Source of the DNA: Allodiplogaster sudhausi
Lineage: Eukaryota; Nematoda; Chromadorea; Rhabditida; Diplogasteridae
Length of the DNA stretch: 64,000 nt
Direction: 5' to 3'
Assembly (NCBI GenBank): GCA_945643635.1
Contig: CALZFC010000097.1
Coordinates: 1,170,001-1,234,000, forward strand
Positions 24,701-36,243 of this stretch are shown here, piece after piece. Both the position numbers and the translations under genes were made by a program. Position 1 is the stretch's first letter; each line of letters opens with the position of its first letter. The notes below the pieces were generated by a model that saw nothing but the letters and a program-made list of their open reading frames with translations, had not been told where the DNA came from and did not search any database.

Positions 24701-26926
24701 GTGTTTCGGAACATTTTATGAGTTCTAATTTTGGAAACATCAATTTGCATTATTTTCTGCAAAAGTAAGAAAAAAGAATTTGTTTAAGTTGACCCTTCTG
24801 CACTTCGATCTCTACCGAGCAATCAAACCAGTCGAATTGGTGGGTGCGGCGTGGATGAAGAACGACAAGTACAAGAGGAGTCCGCAGCTGCTCAAGCTGA
24901 CGAATCACTCCACTCTTGTAAGGAATTCATTGGCTCTGTTCCAATCTTTTGAAGCTCATTTTCGACTGCTTGGTAGATAAGAGGCTTGGGGCCCGGAAAG
25001 TAAGATGTAAAAAAAAAAGAATTTGTAAGCCAAAATCTTGGTAGGTTATGGCTCCGGAAAAGTCGAAAATCAGAGTGGTAATGTAAATTTAGAATTTGAA
25101 CTCTTTTAACCCTGATTATCGTTATGCGACCGTTTCAGCTTTCTTACTGGATATCACGATCTATCGTCGAGACGGATTCACTGGATGAAAGAGTGGCTGT
25201 CTTTGCGAGAGTTATTGAGGTAGTTGATGTTGTATCAGTGATCTCTTATCTCTTATCTCAGATCTCTCAACACTACTTATCATTTTATTTACTAATTTGT
25301 TTAGATAGCTTATTTCATGTACTTGTTCTGAACATGTTTGTCTTTTTTTTTAAACAGTTTCTATGTTATTTTTTTTTACAAAGAAAGGGAAAAGATATGT
25401 AAATTGTAGGTGATGATGGTGTTCGAAGAGCTGCACAACTTCACGGGACTCGTTGCATTCTACAGTGCCCTGAATCAAGCTTGCATACATCGCCTGACGT
25501 GGTGCTGGGATGTTAGTTCCAAGCTATCTCTATCATTCATTGCGTTATATTAAAGATCTTTATATGTTTCATTGCATTTTTTTATTTTCCTATTATTTAT
25601 TTAGAATAATTTTTTGCCTATAATGGATCTTGGATTATTCAGCGACTCGACAACGAGAAGCAAAAGTGTTACGACCGCTTCAAGTCTCTCTGTGGTGTGC
25701 ATTGGGAGGAAATGATGAAACGGCTGAGCACGATCAACCCTCCAGTCGTTCCCTTCTTCGGTGAGCGTCTTTCATTCCTTTATAGGAGCCAAAAACTCAC
25801 TCTTGAATTCGCGCCTCTTTGACATTCAAGTCTCGTACAACTCTTGAATATGTTTATATTTCCTTTGATATCTTGTGCGTGGAATTATAGAATTGTTAAT
25901 GCAAGCAAAGCAAAATGTATCCAAATACCGATGTTACTATATTTTAAACTCTTAAATGCATTACGATTGAGTTCCATGCACCTTTACACAAGCGCGTATT
26001 TCATGTCATTACCTGACAACGATTCACTTCTTCGAGAAGGGCAACGTCACCTTGGTGAATGCTCCTGGTGTCGAGCTATTGCACGAGGTTCATTCTTGTG
26101 TAATGATACTATTCAGTTCATAAATTAAACTTTTTTTTGTTCCTTTTTTTCTTCTAGAATATTGGTTACCAGCGATGAAAACGCAAATTTGAATAGCCCT
26201 CCATATCTTCAGGAGGATGGCTCGCAGAAGCGGGTTCTCATCTCTTTCCTGAAGTGCCGCCGCATTGCAAACGTCATCACGGAGATCCAGATGTGGCAGA
26301 ACGAGCCATACGCTCTGCAGGTCGAGCCGTCCATACGGGTATGTCGCATGCCGTTTAGAATTATGTATAAGTGATGTCAACAATAATACTTATTATTATT
26401 ATCAATATTATTATTATTACTACTATTGTTATTATTAATACGTTTCTTGCACCATGTCCTAGGAAAGCGCGATATAGGAAACAGGAAGTAACAATAAAAG
26501 CTCTCTACACGGGACATATTCACTGTATTTAACTGTGGAATGCTGTTGCGAGGGCTGAACAGGTCGGAGGAAGGCATGGATTCAGGTATAGGTAAAGAGT
26601 AAATGATTGTCCATATATGTTTTTGTTAATTTTTTATTGATGTTCAAATGTCCCTTTCCCGCAAATGCGGAGATCCGAATGGACTTGTTTAGAATTATTT
26701 AAGCGAGCTATCTAGTCTGACTTCAAGCTATTTTTTGCAAGTTGAGCTTTTTTTTCTTCTGGCTTGTCAGATAAGCAGTCTAGCTGAGAGATGTTAGAAG
26801 GCCTCTTGCTCTCATGATTTATCAATCAATCCGTCACCTCCCTTGCAATCTTCTGCTTCCACGTTTCTTATCTCCATCTTCTTCTCCGATTATATACTTC
26901 TATGTCTTGGCCTCTTTCTCCCTCCT

Positions 26927-26960
<34 letters not shown>

Positions 26961-28749
26961 CCTCTCTGCTTCAGCATCTTTTATCCCCTTGTTCTCAAGC
27001 TTCTCTGTGAAGCTTTCACTTCAGAGAATAGACTAGAGCTTCGAGCTGAGACATTCGAAGTAATGGATAGAGATCAAAAGTGATAATAGGAAATAGAGAC
27101 AAAGGTATGTGACTGAGAGGTGTACTGGCGAGAGACAGAGATAGACAGACAGAGAGAGAGAGAGAGAGAGATAGAGAGAGAGGGATCGTTGATATAATAG
27201 ACTCTCCTTCTTCACCACCCTCATCTCATGTCGTGCCAGTTTCTCTCCTCTAACGACTTGGCGCTCTGATTGCAAGTCCGAGCCCTCCAGTCTCTCCCTC
27301 GCTCTCTCTCTTTATCTCCCCCCTCTCCCTCTCCACCTCTCTCGGATTCACCTAACCCCTTCGTTCTTCTCTTTTCAACTTTGTGCCTCATTTCCTCTTC
27401 TTCTAAGCTGTGCAGGCGGCACCAGCAGCAGCAGATGAACTGCGCCTCTGAGGCTTCCCCTCTCTCTCCCCCTCCCTCGCCCCTGTCCCTCCCTTGAATT
27501 TGAGAGCGTGTGGTGTAAGTGTCAGTTGGCTGGTGCTGCTGCTTCTCGCTCCCTCCCTTTTTCTCTCTCCCTCTCTCTCTATCTATCTCTCTCTCTCTCA
27601 ACGCTCTCTCTCCATTGTCGTGAAGGCGAATTACCACCGTGATCGTCAAAGAGAGAGTCTGATGTGGCCCGAGGATGTACCGGCCAGCCTGCGGCATCCT
27701 TTTATGTTGGAAACGAGAAAGTTTAGTTTCCCGAACACGATCATCATTTACTCTGAGCGATGCGCCCACACACGAAGACACTGATGGCTAATCGGAAACA
27801 GAAGTTGAAGTGATTAAGACCATCGAGCATTTGAGTGAATCCATATACTTTATTTGCTTGCAGGGATGTCCAAGTCAGTCCCGGATCCAATATTGGCACC
27901 GCGGGCCGGGTCAGGCCAAATTTACGGCCCGTCTGATTTTGGATATCCCTGTATACAAGCACAGAAAAGTGTCCCTAGAATGCTCCCGTCTCTCCCTGAT
28001 TTCATAGGACTTGCTTGAATCGTGAGACGGCCTTCCTTCATTCGATGCATTCTTTCTCGATAGCATCACTTCCGCCCTCCTGCATCCCCCTTCCTTTCTG
28101 TCTGCCTCTTCCTCCTCCCCTCTCCTTGCCAGGGAGAGAGAGAGGGAGAGAAAGAGAGAGAAATCAGTAGTTCAGTAGTCTCTCGAATCGACCGCGTTGG
28201 CACCAGGAGTGCCCTCCCTGGTGACAGCGAGACTGAATGAATGCCTGAACTGCTTCGAGCTGTCTCCCTCTTTCCAATCCGCCAGGTTCTGTCCACGGCT
28301 GTTGAGATCGCCGCTGCTCTATGTTACAGCAGAAAAGAGGGAAGAGCAAAGGGAAGTAGAGGACACCGTGATATCGAGAGAAGGAGGAAGAGAAAAGAGA
28401 AGATGGAGGGAGAAGAAGACACTGGAGAGTCTAGAGATGAAGAGGGCCCCGGAAGTGGAGGAGGCTCTGGCTTTGTGTGCCGCCGCACCTGCCTACAGCC
28501 CTTCCTCGGCTCAAATTCTCCAACTTTCTTCAATATATTCCATATGTCTAATTTTGACAGGTCTTAGGCTTCTATGATAGCGTATGTTTCTTTCTTTGGA
28601 GAAAGATGATAGATAAGTTCTAAGAACGATTATGTCATGTAATTAAGTATATTGGTTTTTGAAATTGATTTTTAACGCTGAAGGGAAATCATTAACTTGT
28701 ATCGCGTATTTACGTTCCCTTCTACTCTGTCTTTCACTCTATCTCTTTC

Positions 28750-28804
<55 letters not shown>

Positions 28805-30984
28805 GATTGTCTCCCTCTCTTTCTTTCTCTCATTCTTCCTTTCTTTCTCTCCCACTTCATGAGTTTCCGGATGTCGTTTGTGACGCTTCCGATTCGCATC
28901 AATCGCTTTCTCTGAATGTGAGCCTCCACTTTCTCTCGCTTATTGGCTGTTGTCGCCTTGTCCCTCTCGACAAGTCTGAGCTCCTCACCGATTCAATGCT
29001 GGCAAGCAATGGCTCATATTGCGAATGAATGGGGGCCTCAAGAATGAATTTGAATAGCCAGTGTACTGAACAAGGTATCTTTTGCATTTTCCTTTCGATT
29101 CTCTCTTGTTCACATGTCGTCGCATATGTGCCGGGCAACAATACGTATCTATTGAGTCTCGTTCAGAGTTCGCCTAGACCTCTGTGATATTCTCTCTGGC
29201 GCCGCCGCGAGATACTCCCGTGCATGGCGCCAGACGACGTTAGCGACACGCAAGGCAACTCGGCTGCGCCGCGTGGCGGCAGTCCGACTGCGCGTGCAGC
29301 CCGCTTCTTATTCTCTTCCTTCCGCAAACGGACGTCGCCCATCTTCTCGAAGCAGCAGCCGCTTCCCCAGCGGCAACTCCCACAGCAACGCTCACTTCCC
29401 GAACGGCTCGGCCGAGCCGTGTCGTTTGCCGGCGGCCTGGCCAGCGGCAATGCCCCGGGAGGCGCCCGAATCCGCACGTCGTCCGCAGACCCGTGCTGCG
29501 TTTGCAGCTGCCGCTACGCAGCCAGCAGCCCCATCCCGACACTTCCGCCCCTTCTGAAGACGAGCAGTGCTAGCAGCCGCTCCGGCAGCATTGCGCAAAC
29601 CACCGCAGATACTGCAATGCTCCTGACACTCGACTACTACGACACAGTGCCGACGTGGCCAGGCGCCAGTGGTTTCAGCTATCGTCCCGTTGCTAGAGTC
29701 TTTGTCGTTCGTAAGGTATGAGTTTATTTCCTTTTTTCAGCAAACGAAGTCATCAAAACAAATGTTAATAAAGGAAAATATTAATGAAACAAATTAGTAT
29801 TCCTTGATATTTTTCCTTCGTTAAATTCTGTATCAAGAAGCAGATATGTTTTGCTAGGATTTCTGTAGCCTATACGTGGAAAAGTAGCCTTGCGAGAACC
29901 TCGCGTGAATCAGATTGCCTCTATTTTCGCTGAATCTGAGTCTGGCACGTGCTTCTAGTTACTCATGACTCACCCCGCGGATAGAGAGAGCTGTGCTCTA
30001 TCTCACTCTCTCTCGCAATGTCGGGCACAGGCAGGCTCTTGTTTTCCTCACAATCCCGAGCCTGAATAAAACGTCGGTTTGCGCGTGTGAATATATTGAA
30101 TAGAGGGAAGTGAAAGAGCGAGGCAACAGAGGAAAGGCAGTCCGCTGACTCCTCTATTTACGGTTTTCTTCGCCATCTGCTGGGACATGTGGTGAATGAA
30201 AAATGAGTCAGCTATAGTAGGCGATGTATAGACGTCTTTTCTATAAATCCTTCCAGTGGATTAGGCATGCTTTATTCTCGATAATGGTGGATTGAAGCAT
30301 AAGAAGACTATGTTTTACATAAAAGATAACGTATAACATAAAATGTATGTATAAAGGATAGAATCGGATTCCGAATACTGGATGCAATGACAAGTTAATA
30401 TTGCCCCCTGACAAACTTTGGCATATTCTGTCATCATTTGATGTGTCACCACCGACTACCGAAGAAAATTATTGGCTTGAATACCTGAACATTGTCAGAA
30501 GACAGAAACCTTCTGAGATTATGAAAATATTCATTATTTGCTGTCATAGCGTTAATAATCAACGTACATATCCGTTTTCTACCTTAGAAAATATACAAAC
30601 TCTCATACGCTTGCATGCAAGGGTGGAACTAAGGCTTGGTTTTTTTCATATGTGAAAAAAATCGAGAATGTTTCCATTAACAATGCATTGTATTCTATCC
30701 CTGGCCTAGGCGTTTATCTACCCGCGCACCCTTGCTCTTTCTTCATCTTCGCACCATCCCATCCACTTATCCCTTAAACGAACTCTTGCTTTCCACTCCT
30801 TATGGTGAGATGAATCATATAAAGCCAGCAGCTCCTACACTCTCATCACCAGCTGCAATATCTTGCTCTTCATTTGCTGACTTGGAGCACATCTGCATTT
30901 CCAACCTACTCTCTCTTCTCCCCCTCTCTCTCTCTCTCTCTCTGCCTCTCTGCCACTCGCTCTCGCTTTGCTCTGCTCTGCTCT

Positions 30985-31019
<35 letters not shown>

Positions 31020-34000
31020 CTTTTTCATTTCTTAGCCGAGGCAATAGAAGTTAAGCATGAGAGATGAGAGAGTGTGTGTGTGAGAGAATATGGGGATAAA
31101 ATGCCGCCGGGATTGAGGCGCCCCGTTGACATGAGTCATAACTTCATCTAGGAAGGGAAATGCGCCATAGTGTGTGTCCCGTCCACGGCAGCGGAGGCAT
31201 TTTTCCACTAGTCGTCTGGAGATATCCATCAAAATGCATGCTCTCTATCTCTCTCCGTGCGCTGCTGCCTCTGCTACATTTTCGTGCCTCCCCATTTAAC
31301 CCACATTTCTGTTGTGCGCGGAGAACGAGATTGAGAGGACTAAGAAAGAGACATTTCGCTCCGCCCACAGAAGGAGGCCGTCAGCAGCAGCAACGGGCGC
31401 TGCCTTCAGTAGCCGTCGACGTGAGAGTCATTCAGCGCTACAACTTCTGAGAAGGAAGGTTGCCATTGAAACATGTCGTCTCCTCAACTCACACGCGATC
31501 CAGATCAGCCTTCGACAAGTGCGGTTGCGCCACCGCGACAGCAATATCCCGTCGACGACGGCGAAGATGGAGAGATTTACATATTCGTGGATCTCGGTGA
31601 ACCTAAGAAACCGTGCTACATCTATGATAGCCTCAGGCCGTTCCTATTTGAGGGACGACGCATGGCATGCCGACCAATCAACCCTAATGTCAGCTATGCC
31701 TTTGACGCCGCTGATGCCCTTTACGATGACGATATTGTTCGTCGTCTCTCTGGTGGCAACGGTGCTGGCACATCTAGCAGCGGGATTCGCTCCAGAGTCG
31801 AATCTTGCCCCCTTCCCCCTCATCCAGCCAAGGGCCTTTCTCGCATACTTCCTTCCAAGAAGCGCTCTACGTCGAATCCACATGGCATATCCGCGGCCGT
31901 GAGCACGATTAACGGCTCCACCGGCAACACCAACTCGTCGGCCTCTACGACTGACACGACTTCAAGCCGCGGCGCACGCATTCGCCGTCGTGTCTCCAGA
32001 ATTCTCCAGGTGCGGTTGAGATTATTGGCAACTAATAGATTGCCTTATACCGGTTGCACATACGACAACGAATGCTAGACCTTTGAAGATTCTGTAGTGT
32101 CGAAAATGGCATATCTTATGTCATATGCAGGCGTGTCTGGCGCCATTCAAGTCTGGCAGCGAAGTGGCTGTGCCCTTCCGACTGCTGCGCAACCGAGAAA
32201 GTCACACCGATTCAGTTTCTTCTCCTTGAGAACGGCACCACTCCTGCTCCTCCTGTTCCCTCCATTGTCGCCGCCCTTGTGAATCATTAAATCTTGCCCA
32301 GAAGAGCTGGAATTACTAGTAGCTATTGTAGCGACAAAATGTTACTGTTCCTACCTCAAACTGAGATTGCGTGTTGAGCATTTCGAACTCGCTAAATCTA
32401 GCCCTTTCCTTCTGTCTCGAATTCCTAGAAGTGGACTGCACTCATATCCTCGAACTGTGTGTGTAGCTAGGTTTTTTTCTTGACATCTCATACAGATGTA
32501 CGCTGTCATGCTCTTCTTTTCTTAACACAGACCTTTCCTTATATCCCTCTGTCACGAATTCCTAGATGTAGACCGTACTCATTTCCTTATACTGTGTAGC
32601 TAGTTGACATCATTATCGTCTCCAATTTAGTTAGAATGGGGTGAACTATATCATATCATACAACTTGCACATTTAACCGTCTAATTTAGTTTCTCGTCTG
32701 AAAATAAACCTAGAGGTTATCTGGCTGCTGAATATGAGCATCTGACTGTACGACTGATGTAAAGTTGATGACGAGGAGATAGTCTTCTGAAACATATACG
32801 GTAAACGAAACAACAAAGGCTGCTCACATGACGGCCTACTACTTCCCATGAAAACTCTCAGCGGATTATCTGGCTGTTATTTCTTTACAAATTCTTCATT
32901 TCTTAGGCAAACGTTTAACATTTGCCGTTGTATACGTTTTAACGTGAGAATAAGCGAAAATACTTCTAAGCGAATGTATATGTTATGTTGCCTGTAGGCG
33001 ACAATAGTTTTCCTGAGAAGAAATATGAAAAGCTACAATTGTCGGTGATTCATCATCTCAGACTTCTCTTAAACACAGATGTTTTTGTGCCCGTCTTTTC
33101 TTGCCGGCTGCATTCTAGGAAACTACTACTCACCACAGCGTCAAGAGAGTTTCTGTTACTAAGAGAGCGGCAGAGAAACTAGAGTGATTCGCTTATGTGT
33201 GCATCAGATTATGTGCATTAAACACATCAATTTCTTTTTCTACCTTTCTTTCTTTCTCTCTTTCTTCTTCTTTTTCTCTGCCTCTCCCTCTTTCTCTCTA
33301 TATCTCAGTCTTCTTTCCCGCTACTTCTGTATGGGCCACCTTTAACATTTAACCTATCTTCCTTACGTTTTTGGCCTAATCTCCTCAGACTATCTTCCCC
33401 CGATATCATCTACATCCAAGAATTACAGTATTCAACAATTCACAACAGTATTTGCTAAACAGAGCGTTCTAATGTTGCATTTGCAATTAGAAACGAACGT
33501 GAAATGTATTCTCTTGAAAAATAGAAAAGTATGTACATATTTATTGGCTACTCCGAAGTCGTCGCCAAGTCCTCATATGAGTCCAACATTTCCACTAATC
33601 ACTAAAGACCAAGCGTTGACATGATTGGCTACTTACTAATGTTATGATATGTATCCTACAAGCCTCATGATAGGCAAATCTGTTCAGCAGCCTCAGTGGG
33701 CCGTAGACCAAAGTTGAACAGGTTTAGAAATTATTCAGATGGAAGCTAAAATTTTCCTCAAAATGTCATTCAGCGTGAATATTGGTTGCATTAATTTTTT
33801 GCCAACATTTCTACCACATTTTCTCTAGCAAGAATAGATAAGTGAACAAAACAGTTGACCGGAAGTGATTGTGAACGACGAAAAAACGGGTTTTTTTTTT
33901 TTCTTTGCATGTCAAAGTGGCTGTCAGCTGTGGAAGGCGCGTCACTTCCGCTCAACCAATAGTATACTACCATGTGTGGTCAGATATAGAAACTGGCGAG

Positions 34001-35183
34001 GTTTCCACTGACGATGGTAAGTAAGTTCGATGATTCCCTCAATTATTGCACTCCTCAACGGTGTTGTGCCATTTCAACGGATACTAGTAACGAGCTTTTG
34101 CAGCAGAGGCCGACGCCCCCTAATTCCGGCCTGTCCAAAGCCTTAGACGGCGTGTGATGCATAGCAACTTGCTGACGCAGTATTACATTCCCCTGAATGC
34201 ATAGAGCTTCCGTCTGACAGCTCAAGGCATTAACGTTTGAAAAGTCTTATTAAGTCCTCAGAGCGGCTTGTGATTCATCAGACTAACATTATCATGAGAT
34301 TGATTCACCAAACATGCAATGTCACGAATGACTATTCTAGACGCATCCACATTATCATACTAACACTAAGCTATCTAATTTCTTAATGCAACTGGGCTTC
34401 TTATTTCAGATTTTTGCTGGTTACAACTTTCAAGAAATAGCAAATACCAACCGTTTGTTTTGTTTCAAAATATCCTTTTTTAAGGTACTATGTACATGGG
34501 TTTATTCTTCAAATTTTATTCTTTTGTCCTTTCATCACTAAAGTACGACTAACAATCTCAGATCAATCTTGCCCCTGATTCCGAGTTATAGCGGACTTTT
34601 TTCAGGCGCTCACTTTCTCTTCTAATTTCATTCCCCTCTACACCCCCTACCTTCTCTCTCACCCACCTTATCTGCCCGCAAATCTACTTTTATTTTGCAC
34701 TCTCTAGTCGCTGCTCATTTCGAAGAAGAGAGGGGAAAGCGTGAAGAAGAAGAAGATGTTTATATTGCTGACCCGCGCGCACGCTGCTGATCTTTTCTGA
34801 CTTCTTTTTCCCCGTTCCTTCTCGAAACACCGCCCACGCATCAAATTGCGCTCTTTCGTTGATTCGTTATTCTCCTTGGACTTTGTTCGAAAGCAGCAAA
34901 CGTACTGGAAAGAAGATCAGAAGCCTGACCGCAAGGATGAACTCCACATCGCTTCAAGATTGCCCTAGTCTCTCGCTTCCATGCTTACTACATCCCATAC
35001 CTCCTTTGAAACTGTAACCGTCATAGATTTAAAAAAACCTTATTCTCGTTTGACAACGAGCTGATCACCTAGTGATCTTTTTATTGACAACAACAGAGTT
35101 TTCCTCTGAGCGGATTTCATGTCATCCATTTTTCATCTTTCTCGTCCCCCTCCTTCTCCTTATCTCTCTCTCTCTCTCGCTCA

Positions 35184-35225
<42 letters not shown>

Positions 35226-35545
35226 TTATCACTGTCCACCTCTCTGTCTCGCAAAGTCGCTGCCTCACTACCTTCTCTGGTAGTAGATAGTTCATATGCA
35301 CTTTTGTTTTCAATATGTAGACAAAAATTTTTTTGCGTTCTTTGGGATTTACGCATTTGTCAAATACTCTTGCTTCAGCGACGAAGAATGAAGACGGCTG
35401 CTTGTTCCGGCTTGCTTCACATTTCATTCGCTGTATTGTGTCTTTGTCTGAAATTCTCTCAAGCAGTCATGCTTTCCGACTCAATAAGCTAACACTTCTG
35501 TTTTCTGTTGCATACCTTTCTCACCCCCTCTATCTCTCTATCTCG

Positions 35546-35592
<47 letters not shown>

Positions 35593-36212
35593 TTTAACTC
35601 TCTGTCTCAACTGCTGCAATGCTCACGTGACTCTCTCTCTTTTCCCGTTCCATCTATCACTTCCGGTTGAAATTGATTAGTTTGGGAAGGAAAGAAGGAA
35701 GATGGAGTAGTGATACCAAAACACCGAGCAGTTGAAATAAGTGTAGATTTCTAGAAAAGGGAGGAATATGTAAATGACTACAAAGCTTCATATCAACTCA
35801 TACACCAAATACTATTTAACTATTGTATCACTTTTACTACTTGGTTTAGGTATAATTTCCACTAAATTCGTAGTTTTTATAATAATTAGATTACTGAAAT
35901 ATTAAAATTTTTACATTACATCAACTGTCATACACCAATTTTTATTAATTGTAATTCCTTGGTCTTTGCTACCATTTTGTTCCCCTCTATTTCACCAACC
36001 GCGTCTCCATCTACATTCATATCTGACACAACGGCAATTAGTCGCTGGCTGCACTCATAAGGGCACTGTGAGGTCATCAAGTCTCGGCCACTTTCAATTA
36101 TTTCCGTTTATTGAGAGAGTTTCACTTCATCTCTCTTTAACTACTGCTTCCTTATATCCTTCTCTCTCTAGCTATCTATCTGTCTCTCTCCATTCTCTCC
36201 TTTCTCTCCTTG

Positions 36213-36243
<31 letters not shown>

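Noticed and set aside
27221..27781. 186-codon minus-strand frame
   Set aside because: Arg/Glu/Gly-rich translation of GA/CT repeats inside a SOS intron.
28197..28577. 126-codon frame in SOS intron 32
   Set aside because: Two overlapping frames are equally open, and neither has a splice partner or family resemblance.
31312..31902. 196-codon frame overlapping the nested gene
   Set aside because: Overlaps a better-supported frame that has a clean start and a phase-consistent second exon. It looks like a GC-rich shadow.
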